Source of the DNA: Haloechinothrix alba | GTDB taxonomy: Bacteria > Actinomycetota > Actinomycetes > Mycobacteriales > Pseudonocardiaceae | NCBI RefSeq assembly: GCF_900188115.1 | Contig: NZ_FZNW01000016.1 | Span: 1-64,000, forward strand | DNA: 64,000 nt | Reading direction: 5' to 3' | Position numbers and translations under genes: made by a program | In this document: piece after piece, positions 34,000 through 42,486 of the stretch | Layout of the letters: the number at the start of each line of letters is the position of its first letter | Position numbering within the stretch: the stretch's first letter is position 1 | Notes under the pieces: generated by a model | What the model was told of the DNA's origin: nothing | Seen by the model: the letters and a program-made list of their open reading frames with translations, nothing else | Database searches by the model: none

Positions 34000-35238
34000 C
34001 TAGTCCCTTCCCTGACGGTTCAGCTCGGTGGCGCGCGCACGCGCCCATTCCTCGGCGGCGAGGATGTCGTCGATGTCACGCGGTCGACCGTGCCAGCCCT
34101 CCGCCGCGGAGACCACCTCGGACACAGTGTCCACGATCGAGGTGAAGCCGGTGTTCTGCCGCAGGAACGCCGCCACCATCTCCTCGTTCGCCGCGTTGAG
34201 CACCGCGGGCAGGCAGCCGCCGACCCGCGCGGCGTGCCTGGCGAGCTCGACCGCGGGGAAGGCCTCGCCGTCCAGCGGTTCGAAGGTCCATTCGGTCGCG
34301 CTGTCCCAGCGGCACGCGGGCGCGGCGCCGGGCACGCGGTGCGGCCAGTTCAGCGCCAGCGCGATGGGCAGGCGCATGTCCGGAGGGCTCGCCTGTGCCA
34401 GCGTGGAACCGTCGGTGAACGTCACCATCGAGTGCACGATCGACTGCGGGTGCACCACCACGTCGATGCGCTCGCCCGGCACATCGAACAGCAACTGTGC
34501 CTCGATGAGCTCGAGGCTCTTGTTCATCATCGTGGCCGAGTTGACGGTCACCACCGGCCCCATCTGCCAGGTGGGGTGCGCGAGCGCCTGCTCGACGGTG
34601 ACCTCGGCCAGCTCGGCACGGCTGCGGCCCCGGAACGGGCCGCCGGATGCGGTCAGCACCAGCCGTTCGACCTCCTCGGCGCGGCCACCGCGCAGCGCCT
34701 GCGCCAGCGCCGAATGCTCCGAGTCCACCGGCACCAGCTGCCCCGGCCCTGCCGCGTCCAGCACCAGCGGGCCACCCGCGATCAGTGACTCCTTGTTGGC
34801 CAGCGCCACCGACGCCCCGGTGCCGAGCGCGCGCAGCGTGGGGGCCAGCCCCGCGGATCCGGGCATCCCGTTGAGCACGACGTCCACGGTCACCGCGTCG
34901 ATCAGCTCGAGCACGGACTCGGCGCCCGCGAAGATACGGGGCATCCGGTACTGCCCTGTGGCGTATCCGCGGCGTTGCGCCTCGGTGTAGATGGCCAGCT
35001 GCACGTCCTCGACGGCTGTCGGCTTGACCACCGCGATCGCGTCGACCTGGTGGGCGATGGCCTGTGCGGCCAGGGCGGCCGGGTCACTGCCGCTCGCGGC
35101 GATCCCGGAGACCCGGAACAGGTCGGGGTTGCGCGTGGCGACATCCAGCGCCTGGGTTCCGATCGACCCGGTCGAACCGAGCACGAGAACGGTACGAACG
35201 CCGGCACGGGACGGGTCTGCGGGGTCGGAAGACGTCAT
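34000..35238 (-). CDS. dxr: 1-deoxy-D-xylulose 5-phosphate reductoisomerase
   Basis: A 412-residue NADPH enzyme making MEP from DXP, the first committed isoprenoid step. The cofactor motif is [17 protein letters not shown]. Catalytic-region motifs are [38 protein letters not shown] and [12 protein letters not shown]. Start at ATG 35238 gives the normal N-terminus; the much longer open frame upstream is not conserved. It is directly followed by rip1 and, beyond it, ispG of the same pathway. Confidence 0.96.
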   Translation of the reverse strand: MTSSDPADPSRAGVRTVLVLGSTGSIGTQALDVATRNPDLFRVSGIAASGSDPAALAAQAIAHQVDAIAVVKPTAVEDVQLAIYTEAQRRGYATGQYRMPRIFAGAESVLELIDAVTVDVVLNGMPGSAGLAPTLRALGTGASVALANKESLIAGGPLVLDAAGPGQLVPVDSEHSALAQALRGGRAEEVERLVLTASGGPFRGRSRAELAEVTVEQALAHPTWQMGPVVTVNSATMMNKSLELIEAQLLFDVPGERIDVVVHPQSIVHSMVTFTDGSTLAQASPPDMRLPIALALNWPHRVPGAAPACRWDSATEWTFEPLDGEAFPAVELARHAARVGGCLPAVLNAANEEMVAAFLRQNTGFTSIVDTVSEVVSAAEGWHGRPRDIDDILAAEEWARARATELNRQGRD

Positions 35239-35344
35239 CGTGCCCCATTGTCGCCGATGCCCGGAGCGGAGCCTCAGCCAGCCACCGATGAACGGTGTGG
35301 GATCATCGACCCCGAGAAGAGTGATATCCAGGCAGGAGGAGAAC

Positions 35345-35617
35345 GTGGTGGCGAGTACGGAGCTCGAGCACCGGTCCGGGACGGGTGTGGCCCAGGTCGA
35401 CCCCCGAGACGAACCCTCGGCTGAATGGGGCTGGCACGGCACGTTCCCGAAGGGCAGGCAGCTCGCGGGCTGGATCGTCGCGATCATCCTGCTCGGCATG
35501 CTCAACGGCCCGCACCAGAGCAACATCGAGAACTACATCCTCGTGCTCACCGCGCTGACCATCATGGCAGGCCTGGTGTGGGACCTGCGCAGGCAGCGCG
35601 CCTCCTGGCGCCGCTGA
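35345..35617 (+). CDS. DUF2631 membrane protein (Rv2876-like)
   Basis: A 90-residue protein with two TM helices ([16 protein letters not shown] and [16 protein letters not shown]) after an acidic cytoplasmic start. The segment [15 protein letters not shown] is the DUF2631 signature. Function unknown. GTG at 35345 has AGGAGG five bases upstream. It is the only plus-strand gene between map and the M23 peptidase gene, as Rv2876 is in mycobacteria. Confidence 0.82.
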   Translation: MVASTELEHRSGTGVAQVDPRDEPSAEWGWHGTFPKGRQLAGWIVAIILLGMLNGPHQSNIENYILVLTALTIMAGLVWDLRRQRASWRR

Positions 35618-35675
35618 GCCTCGCCGCGTGCCCTGCCCGGGAACGATGCCCCGCCGAACCACGTGAGCCCGTGTC

Positions 35676-35834
35676 TCAGCCTGCCGGCTCCGGGTCCGGC
35701 AGCTTGGCCAGCAGCTCCTTGACCGACCGCTGCAGGTCCGCCTCGTCGTGACCGAAGTCGGCAAGGTACGACCGTAGAGCCGAGGTCAGCAGCGTGAGCT
35801 CCGCGTCGGTGACTTCAATCACATACCTGTCCAT
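35676..35834 (-). CDS. Small hypothetical protein (52 aa)
   Basis: MDRYVIEVTDAELTLLTSAL starts a 52-residue, mildly acidic helical protein ending LLAKLPDPEPAG. The amphipathic pattern (ELTLLTSALRSYLADF) and codon bias suggest a real gene. The frame continues upstream only by overlapping rlmN out of frame. No domain recognised. Confidence 0.55.
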   Translation of the reverse strand: MDRYVIEVTDAELTLLTSALRSYLADFGHDEADLQRSVKELLAKLPDPEPAG

Positions 35835-35904
35835 ACCTCTACGGTAGCGCGACGAACAGCGCCGGGACAGCCGGAACGTGGGCCGGCACGGCGCTGCCGC
35901 TCGG

Positions 35905-37029
35905 CTACTGCTCGCTGCCCGCCAGCTGCCCGCAGGCCGCCGCGATCTCCTGGCCGCGCGTGTCGCGCACGGTGCAGGTGACCCCGCCTGCGTTGACCCG
36001 GCGGACGAACTCCTGCTCGACGGGTTTCGGGCTGGCGTCCCACTTGCTGCCGGGGGTCGGGTTGAGCGGGATGACGTTGACATGGGCCAGGTGGCCGAGA
36101 TGCTCGCGCAGGGTGGACGCCAGCAGGTCCGCCCGCCACGGCTGGTCGTTCATGTCCCTGATCAGCGCGTACTCGACGGAGATCCGCCTGCCGGTGCGGT
36201 CCAGGTAGTAGCGCGCCGCAGCGAGGATCTCGTCGACCGGCCACCGGTTGTTCACCGGTACCAGCTCGTTGCGCAGCTCATCGTCCGGCGCGTGCAGCGA
36301 CAGCGCCAGGCGCACCTGCATGCCCTCGTCGGCGAGCTTGCGCATGGCAGGTGCCAGTCCCACCGTCGACACGGTCACGGACCGCTGCCCGATACCGAGG
36401 CCCCGCGGCGCAGGCTCCGTGATGCGGCGCACGGCCTCCACCACGCGGTTGTAGTTGGCCAGCGGCTCGCCCATGCCCATGAACACGACGTTGGACAGCC
36501 GCCCCTCGCGCGGCTCACCCTCCGGCCCGGCCATCGTGCCGTCCCGCATGACCGCCGCGGCGGACCGCACCTGGTCGACGATCTCGGCCGTGGACATGTT
36601 CCGGTCCAGGCCCCCTTGGCCGGTCGCGCAGAACGGGCACGCCATCCCGCAACCGGCCTGGCTGGAGATGCACAGCGTCACCCGGCCCGGGTAGCGCATC
36701 AACACGCTCTCCAGCAACGTCCCGTCGTGTGCCCGCCACAACGTCTTGCGCGTGGCTCCCGCGTCACAGTCCAGTGCCCGGACCTCGGTCAGCAACCGCG
36801 GCATCAGGGCCTCGACCAGCTCGGCGCGCGAGCCTGCCGGGATGTCGGTCATCTCGGAGGCGTCCGTGGTCAGCCGGGAGAAGTAGTGGTGGGACAGCTG
36901 CTTCGCGCGGAACGGCTTCTCCCCCAGCTCGGCGACTGCCTCGGCACGTGCCGGCATGGTCAGGTCAGCGAGGTGGCGCGGCGGCATACCGCGGCGGGGG
37001 GCGTCGAAGACGAGCGGAAGCGAGGTCAT
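35905..37029 (-). CDS. rlmN: 23S rRNA (A2503-C2)/tRNA (A37-C2) methyltransferase RlmN
   Basis: A 374-residue radical-SAM methyltransferase modifying the ribosomal peptidyl-transferase centre and some tRNAs. The cluster motif is [11 protein letters not shown] (CxxxCxxC). Other family stretches are [14 protein letters not shown] and [12 protein letters not shown], and the second catalytic Cys lies in TCTVRDTRG near the end. Start at ATG 37029 ([14 protein letters not shown]) is favoured by family N-termini; ATG 37041 is also possible. Confidence 0.95.
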   Translation of the reverse strand: MTSLPLVFDAPRRGMPPRHLADLTMPARAEAVAELGEKPFRAKQLSHHYFSRLTTDASEMTDIPAGSRAELVEALMPRLLTEVRALDCDAGATRKTLWRAHDGTLLESVLMRYPGRVTLCISSQAGCGMACPFCATGQGGLDRNMSTAEIVDQVRSAAAVMRDGTMAGPEGEPREGRLSNVVFMGMGEPLANYNRVVEAVRRITEPAPRGLGIGQRSVTVSTVGLAPAMRKLADEGMQVRLALSLHAPDDELRNELVPVNNRWPVDEILAAARYYLDRTGRRISVEYALIRDMNDQPWRADLLASTLREHLGHLAHVNVIPLNPTPGSKWDASPKPVEQEFVRRVNAGGVTCTVRDTRGQEIAAACGQLAGSEQ

Positions 37030-37062
37030 CACCTCCAGCATCCCACTTCGCCCGATGCGGCG

Positions 37063-37917
37063 TTACGCCGGTATGAACAGGCCGAGCAGCAACCAGGACA
37101 CCACGGCCGAGGGCAGCAACGAGTCGAGGCGGTCCATCAACCCACCGTGCCCCGGCAGCATCGTGCCCATGTCCTTGGTGCCGATATCGCGCTTGATCAC
37201 CGACTCGACGAGGTCGCCGAGCGTCGCCGTGAGCACGATCGCCGCACCGAACACCACACCGTGCCAGATCCGGCCGTCCAGCAGGTGCGGCAGGGTCAGC
37301 GCGCCGACGGCCATCCCGGTGAGCAGCGAACCCGCGAACCCTTCCCAGCTCTTCTTCGGGCTGATCGACGGGGCCATGGGGTGCCTGCCGCTGAGCACGC
37401 CTGCCGCGTAGCCACCGACATCCGACGCGATCACGCCGAGCATGAAGGCGATGACCCTGCCGACGCCGTCGGCAGGCAGCACGAGCATGGCGGCGAACGC
37501 CCCGAACAGGGGGACGTATGCGGCAACGAGCACCGATGCCGCGGAGTCCTTGACGTAGCCTTCCGCGCCGCGCGCCAGCCCCCACAGCAGGCAGATCAGC
37601 ACGGTCGCCGCGAACGCGACCAGCACGCCCTCGGTGCCGAACGGCCAGCTCAGCCAGATCATCGCCTGGCCACCGCCGAGTACGGGCACCAGCTGGATGC
37701 GGATGGTCGCCGCCTCGCGCAACGCGCGCGCGAGCTCGACCGTGCCGATCAGCAGCGCGGCGGAGACCACGACGATGAAGAAGTGACGCTGCACGAGCAG
37801 TGACGCGAGGATCGCCGCACCGAGCACGACACCGACGGCGATCGCCGCCGGCAGGTTCCGTCCCGCGCGGGACGCCTTGCGTTCCTGATCCTGCACCGTC
37901 ACGACCGCCTCACCCAC
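37063..37917 (-). CDS. cdsA: Phosphatidate cytidylyltransferase
   Basis: A 284-residue integral membrane enzyme making CDP-diacylglycerol from CTP and phosphatidic acid, the entry to phospholipid head-group synthesis. About eight hydrophobic segments are visible. The signature near the C-terminus reads KRDIGTKDMGTMLPGHGGLMDRLDS, matching the CdsA consensus. It lies between frr and rlmN in the conserved order. Confidence 0.95.
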   Translation of the reverse strand: MGEAVVTVQDQERKASRAGRNLPAAIAVGVVLGAAILASLLVQRHFFIVVVSAALLIGTVELARALREAATIRIQLVPVLGGGQAMIWLSWPFGTEGVLVAFAATVLICLLWGLARGAEGYVKDSAASVLVAAYVPLFGAFAAMLVLPADGVGRVIAFMLGVIASDVGGYAAGVLSGRHPMAPSISPKKSWEGFAGSLLTGMAVGALTLPHLLDGRIWHGVVFGAAIVLTATLGDLVESVIKRDIGTKDMGTMLPGHGGLMDRLDSLLPSAVVSWLLLGLFIPA

Positions 37918-37951
37918 CGACTAGCTGCGATTGCGCAACACTCCCACGCGC

Positions 37952-38509
37952 TCAGACCTCGAGCAGTTCGGATTCCTTGTGCTTGACCAGCTCGTCCACC
38001 TGGTGCACGTAGGTGTCGGTCAGGTTCTGCAGCTCCTTCTCGGCACGCATCACCTCGTCCTCACCCGCTTCGCCGTCCTTGCCGATCCGGTCGAGCTCGT
38101 CCTTGGCCTTGCGGCGGACACCCCGGATGGAGATCTTTGCGTCCTCACCCTTGGACTTGGCGAGCTTGACCATCTCCTTGCGGCGTTCCTCGGTCAGCTG
38201 CGGGATCACCACGCGAATGATGGTGCCGTCGTTGGTCGGGTTCACTCCGAGGTCGGAGTCCCTGATGGCCCGTTCGATCTCACCGAGCTGGCTGGCGTCG
38301 TACGGTTTGATCACCGCCATCCGGGCTTCCGGGATGTTGATGCTGGCGAGCTGGTTCAGCGGGGTCTGCGCGCCGTAGTAGTCGATGTGGATCCGCGCGA
38401 ACATGGCGGGCGTGGCACGGCCGGTGCGCACCGTGGACATGTCTTCCTTCGCGACGGACACCGCTTTTTCCATCTTTTCCTCGGCGTCGAGGAGGGTCTC
38501 GTCGATCAC
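37952..38509 (-). CDS. frr: Ribosome recycling factor
   Basis: A 185-residue protein that splits post-termination ribosomes with EF-G. It has the three-helix bundle pattern of RRF. Landmarks are [54 protein letters not shown] and the C-terminal [13 protein letters not shown] at 38509 follows AAGGAG at five bases; the longer frame is a shadow within pyrH. Confidence 0.97.
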   Translation of the reverse strand: MIDETLLDAEEKMEKAVSVAKEDMSTVRTGRATPAMFARIHIDYYGAQTPLNQLASINIPEARMAVIKPYDASQLGEIERAIRDSDLGVNPTNDGTIIRVVIPQLTEERRKEMVKLAKSKGEDAKISIRGVRRKAKDELDRIGKDGEAGEDEVMRAEKELQNLTDTYVHQVDELVKHKESELLEV

Positions 38510-38577
38510 GGCAACTCCTTGAGGTCTGTGCCAACACGCGCTCTGGCTTGATCGTGCTTGTGCAGATCCCAGCAGGT

Positions 38578-39324
38578 CTAGGGCACTGCCTGTGCAGCGG
38601 GGGTGGCGACGAGCGTGCCGATCGACTCCCCCCGTACGGCGCGGGCGATATTCCCGTCGACAAGCAGGTTGAACACGATGATCGGCATGTTGTTGTCCAT
38701 GCACAAGCTGAACGCCGTCGTGTCGGCCACCTTGAGCCCTTTCTCGAGTGCTTCGCGGTGGCTGATGGCACCGTAGAACTCGGCGTCCGGGTCGACCTTC
38801 GGGTCCGCCGAGTACACGCCGTCCACGGCCTTCGCCATGAGCACGACCTCGCAGCCGATCTCGAGCGCGCGCTGGGCGGCGGCGGTATCGGTAGAGAAGT
38901 ACGGCATGCCGACGCCTGCGGCGAAGATGACGCAACGCCCCTTGTCCAGGTGGCGTTCCGCCCGACGCGGGACGTAAGGCTCCGCGACCTGCCCCATCGT
39001 GACAGCGCTCTGCACACGCGTCTGCACATCCAGCTTCTCGAGGAAGTCCTGCAGCGCGAGACAGTTCATGACGGTACCGAGCATCGCCATGTAGTCCGCG
39101 CGGTCACGATCCATGCCTCGCTGGCTCAGCTCGGCCCCACGGAAGAAGTTCCCGCCGCCGATCACCACCGCGATCTGTGTCCCGCTCCGCACCACCTCGG
39201 CGATCTGGCGCGCCACGTCGTGTACGACGTCCGGGTCGACGCCGAGCGAGCCGCCTCCGAACATCTCACCGCCGAGCTTGAGCAGCACTCGCCGGTAACC
39301 GTGCACGGGTCGGTCTGTCGTCAT
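38578..39324 (-). CDS. pyrH: UMP kinase
   Basis: A 248-residue amino-acid-kinase-fold enzyme that phosphorylates UMP to UDP. Motifs: [11 protein letters not shown] at the start, [30 protein letters not shown], the UMP site [15 protein letters not shown] and DGVYSADPK. Start at ATG 39324 has GGAGAC five bases upstream. It is followed closely by frr, as almost everywhere in bacteria. Confidence 0.97.
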   Translation of the reverse strand: MTTDRPVHGYRRVLLKLGGEMFGGGSLGVDPDVVHDVARQIAEVVRSGTQIAVVIGGGNFFRGAELSQRGMDRDRADYMAMLGTVMNCLALQDFLEKLDVQTRVQSAVTMGQVAEPYVPRRAERHLDKGRCVIFAAGVGMPYFSTDTAAAQRALEIGCEVVLMAKAVDGVYSADPKVDPDAEFYGAISHREALEKGLKVADTTAFSLCMDNNMPIIVFNLLVDGNIARAVRGESIGTLVATPAAQAVP

Positions 39325-39366
39325 GCCGTCTCCACTGCAGCCGGTGCGGGTGAGGTCCGGGGCGGA

Positions 39367-39407
39367 TCGTGCTGTGCCCCGGCCCAGCGGGGCGGAGCAC
39401 AGCACGA
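39367..39407 (-). terminator. Hairpin between tsf and pyrH
   Basis: TCGTGCTGTGC (39367-39377) pairs with GCACAGCACGA (39397-39407), with extra CCCC/GGGG pairing inside. It stands 115 bp beyond the tsf stop and about 40 bp before pyrH. It may terminate or attenuate the rpsB-tsf transcript. No U-tract. Confidence 0.5.
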
Positions 39408-39521
39408 TTATCCCTCAACACGATCCGTGATCGCGGCCAGCCCGGCACTGGTCATCTCAGTCGGGTCGTCGACCGCTGTCCCAGTACCGGGCATGGTGCA
39501 TCACCAGTAACCAGGCGCGGG

Positions 39522-40346
39522 TCAGGACTGGCCGACCTCGAAGCGCGCGAAACGTGTCAGCGTGACGCCCGCCTCGTCGAGCAGCTGCTGCACCGTCTTC
39601 TTGTTGTCGGTGACGGACGGCTGCTCGAGCAGCACGTTGTCCTTGTAGAACGCGTTGACCTTCCCCTCGATGATCTTGGAGATGGCCTGCTCGGGCTTAC
39701 CTTCCTCGCGGGCGTTCTGCTCGGCGATGTTGCGCTCGCCCTGCACGACATCCTCCGGCACCTCGTCCCGGGAGAGATAATGCGGCTTGAGCGCAGCCAC
39801 CTGCATCGCCGCACCGCGCGCCGCGGCGGCGGCCTCCTCGCCCTCGCCGGTGTACTCGACGAGGACGCCGACCGCAGGCGGCAGGTCGGCACCCCTGCGG
39901 TGCAGGTAGGTCTCGACGTTCCCGTCGAAGGAGGCGACCCGGCGCAGCTGCAGCTTCTCCCCGATCTTGGCGGCGAGCGACTGCACGGCGTCGTCGACGG
40001 TACCGCCGTCGAGCGGGGCGTCCTTCAACTGCTGCACGTCATCGCTGCGCAGGTTCTTGGCCACCTCGATGATCCGTGCGGCCAGCGCCTGGAACTCGTC
40101 GTTCTTCGCGACGAAGTCCGTCTCCGAGTTCATCTCGATCAAGGCGCCGCCGTCGCCGGCGATCAGGCCCTCGGCCGTCGCGCGCTCGGCACGCTTACCG
40201 ACGTCCTTGGCACCCTTGATGCGCAGGAACTCGACAGCCTTGTCGAAGTCGCCTTCGCTGTCCTCGAGGGCCTTCTTGCAGTCCATCATGCCGGAGCCGG
40301 TCAGCTCGCGCAGGCGTTTGACGTCTGCTGCGGTGTAGTTCGTCAT
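39522..40346 (-). CDS. tsf: Translation elongation factor Ts
   Basis: A 274-residue nucleotide exchange factor for EF-Tu. The N-terminal UBA-like part and signature are [28 protein letters not shown], and the core has [16 protein letters not shown] (TDFVA contacts EF-Tu). Length is normal. It follows rpsB by 94 bp across a very stable hairpin. Confidence 0.97.
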   Translation of the reverse strand: MTNYTAADVKRLRELTGSGMMDCKKALEDSEGDFDKAVEFLRIKGAKDVGKRAERATAEGLIAGDGGALIEMNSETDFVAKNDEFQALAARIIEVAKNLRSDDVQQLKDAPLDGGTVDDAVQSLAAKIGEKLQLRRVASFDGNVETYLHRRGADLPPAVGVLVEYTGEGEEAAAAARGAAMQVAALKPHYLSRDEVPEDVVQGERNIAEQNAREEGKPEQAISKIIEGKVNAFYKDNVLLEQPSVTDNKKTVQQLLDEAGVTLTRFARFEVGQS

Positions 40347-40398
40347 CGTGGGTAATCCGTTCCTTCACGAATGATGAGGTCGGGTTGTCGGGAAAGCA

Positions 40399-40435
40399 GC
40401 GCGCCCCGCGCGCCGCGGCGGGGCGCGGGGCGCGC
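40399..40435 (-). terminator. Very stable GC hairpin between rpsB and tsf
   Basis: A 13-bp perfect stem, GCGCGCCCCGCGC (40399-40411) with 40423-40435, across an 11-base loop. Located 5 bp after the rpsB stop and 52 bp before the tsf start, it may act as a partial terminator or RNA stabiliser that sets the S2:EF-Ts ratio. Confidence 0.55.
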
Positions 40436-40440
40436 CGGGA

Positions 40441-41322
40441 TCAGGAGGTGGGCTGCTCGGTCTCCTCGCCGACCTTGCCGGACTCTGCCTGCTCGGCCTG
40501 CTCACCCTCGGCCTCGGCGCCCTCGGCCGCTTCACCGCTGAGCAGCTCCTTCTCCCACTCCGCGAGCGGCTCGTCGCCTGCCACACCGGGTTCGGGCTTG
40601 TCCTCTCCCTCGCTCGCGGTGCCGTTGCGCCCTGCCGAGCGGGCGAGCAGCCCCGCGGCGGCGCCCTCTGCCACGACCTTGGTCAGCATCGCCGCGGAAC
40701 GGATCGCGTCGTCGTTGCCCGGGATGGGGTAGTCGACCTCGTCCGGGTCGCAGTTGGTGTCCAGGATCGCGATCACCGGGATGTTGAGCTTGCGCGCCTC
40801 ACCGACGGCGATGTGCTCCTTCTTGGTGTCCACGATCCAGACGGCACTCGGCACCTTCGCCATGTCGCGGATGCCGCCGAGTGTCTTCTCCAGCTTGTCC
40901 TTCTCACGGGTGAGGGTGAGGATCTCGCGCTTGGTCAGCCCCTGGAAGCCCCCGGTCTGCTCCATGGCTTCGAGCTCCTTGAGCCGCTGAAGGCGCCTGT
41001 GCACCGTCTGGAAGTTCGTCAGCATGCCGCCCAGCCAGCGCTGGTTGACGAACGGCATCCCGACGCGCTGCGCCTCGCGGGCGATCGCTTCCTGGGCCTG
41101 CTTCTTCGTGCCGACGAACATGATCGTGCCGCCGTGCGCCACCGTCTCCTTGATGAAGTCGTAGGCACGATCGATGTAGTTCAGCGTCTTCTGCAGGTCG
41201 ATGATGTAGATGCCGTTGCGCTCGGTGAAGATGTAGCGCTTCATCTTGGGATTCCAGCGCCGGGTCTGATGCCCGAAGTGCACGCCGGAGTCGAGCAGCT
41301 GCTTCATGGTGACGACGGCCAT
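40441..41322 (-). CDS. rpsB: 30S ribosomal protein S2
   Basis: A 293-residue S2. The family start is [29 protein letters not shown], with [25 protein letters not shown] and GNDDAIRS further on. The C-terminal tail beyond about residue 235 is long, acidic and Glu/Gly-rich, as in other high-GC Gram-positives. Start at ATG 41322; the open frame upstream is not conserved. It lies divergent from the M23 peptidase gene. Confidence 0.97.
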   Translation of the reverse strand: MAVVTMKQLLDSGVHFGHQTRRWNPKMKRYIFTERNGIYIIDLQKTLNYIDRAYDFIKETVAHGGTIMFVGTKKQAQEAIAREAQRVGMPFVNQRWLGGMLTNFQTVHRRLQRLKELEAMEQTGGFQGLTKREILTLTREKDKLEKTLGGIRDMAKVPSAVWIVDTKKEHIAVGEARKLNIPVIAILDTNCDPDEVDYPIPGNDDAIRSAAMLTKVVAEGAAAGLLARSAGRNGTASEGEDKPEPGVAGDEPLAEWEKELLSGEAAEGAEAEGEQAEQAESGKVGEETEQPTS

Positions 41323-41805
41323 AGCCTTGTTCGCACCTCTATCTGTCTCGGCGTACCGCTGGTATCGCGGTACGCACGCGGTCGGTTTGCCGCGGCCGAG
41401 CGCGCTCGACCGCCCTGGTGCGCTGCCGGCTACCCGACCCCTGGCCATACCGGAGGGGAACCGCGGGTGGCCGTCGGCGGTCATGCTCCGAATAGCGTCG
41501 CACCAGGCGGAGGCCGCGCCCCTCAGCGCGGACTCGCCACGGTGCCGCGGCGCCCGGAAAACGCACCGCCGTGCACGCGCACGCGAAGTCAACCCACCTG
41601 TGGCGGGCTGCGGGAGTCAGTGTACGCGCCGCCGGGATCGTGCGGTGTGCGGGCTCCGTAGCGCGTTCCCGGTCACAGGCTCGAGTCACAGGCTCGAGGT
41701 ACGGACTCGAGCCGCGGGTTCGGGTCACGGGCTCGCGGAGCGAGTTGTACACAGCACCGGCGGCGCTCCACGGATCCGGCGCCGAGTACGCACCACCGTC
41801 GCCGG
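41323..41805. promoter_or_regulatory. Long divergent intergenic region between rpsB and the M23 peptidase gene
   Basis: A 483-bp stretch with no convincing gene. It should hold the rpsB promoter and leader and the peptidase promoter. The only structure I can point to is a 13-bp tandem repeat array at 41672-41736. A leader in which S2 regulates its own mRNA is possible, but no known fold was recognised. Confidence 0.4.
41672..41736. repeat. Five-unit 13-bp tandem repeat array
   Basis: The units are GTCACAGGCTCGA twice exactly, GGTACGGACTCGA, GCCGCGGGTTCGG and GTCACGGGCTCGC. Identity to the first unit declines and partly recovers along the array. It lies 70 bp upstream of the M23 peptidase start. 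It could be a multi-site protein-binding region, or replication slippage without function. Confidence 0.6.
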
Positions 41806-42486
41806 GTGCGCCACGATAACCGCGTGCGTCCCGTTCTCACCCTGGTCCTGGCGGTCTGTGTGGCGGCACCGCTGCTGGCTGTGCCCGCAGCGCGGTCGGT
41901 GACCGCCCCCGAACCGCCGGTGCCGGAGCACGCGCCGTCCGAGGCCGGCACCGGGTTCGGCTGGCCACTGCGCCCGCGGCCGCGCGTTGTCCGGCCGTTC
42001 GAGCGACCCGAGTGCCGTTACTGCCCGGGTCATCGCGGGGTCGATCTGGAAGGCGGGCACGGGCAGCCGGTACGCGCCGCGCGGGACGGCACTGTCGTCT
42101 ACGCGGACCGGCTCGCCGGGCGAGGCGTCGTTTCGGTCGACCACGGGCAGCTGCGCACGACGTACGAGCCGGTCACACCACGGGTGGCCGAGGGCGACCG
42201 GGTGCGCGCCGGCCAGCGCATCGCCACCGTCGTCGCCGGGCATCCCGGGTGCGTGGTGCCGAGCTGCCTGCACTGGGGCCTGCGCCGCGGCGAGGAGTAC
42301 CTGGACCCGCTGGCCGCGCTCGGGGTGGGGCCGCTGCGCCTGAAGCCGGTGCCGCCCGCCGCCACACCGGGAGCCCCGGACGGGCCCGGTCCCCGGACAC
42401 GCCCACGGCCGTGGTCGCGCACGGTCCGTCCGCGCGCGACCACGGCCGCCGAGCGGGGAGCGCTCCTCAGCCGCGGTCCAGCGTGA
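41806..42486 (+). CDS. Secreted M23-family (LytM-like) peptidase (Rv2891-like position)
   Basis: A 226-residue exported protein with signal sequence LTLVLAVCVAAPLLAVPAARS. The M23 domain has GHRGVDLEGGHGQPVRAARDGTVVYADR, where the usual first His and Asp ligands are HRGVD, and LHWGLR at the end where HxH is usual. The first His of HxH is a Leu here, so it may be a non-catalytic LytM as in divisome activators. Start could be GTG 41806 or 41824. Its end overlaps the convergent S8 protease gene by 20 bp. Confidence 0.82.
   Translation: MRHDNRVRPVLTLVLAVCVAAPLLAVPAARSVTAPEPPVPEHAPSEAGTGFGWPLRPRPRVVRPFERPECRYCPGHRGVDLEGGHGQPVRAARDGTVVYADRLAGRGVVSVDHGQLRTTYEPVTPRVAEGDRVRAGQRIATVVAGHPGCVVPSCLHWGLRRGEEYLDPLAALGVGPLRLKPVPPAATPGAPDGPGPRTRPRPWSRTVRPRATTAAERGALLSRGPA

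Noticed and set aside
35878-37803. Plus-strand open frame of 641 codons opposite rlmN and cdsA
   Set aside because: Shadow frame; His/Arg/Gln-rich with no domain.
41672-41736. The 13-bp array as a CRISPR or iteron origin
   Set aside because: Units are contiguous without spacers and only five in number; no replication gene is near.
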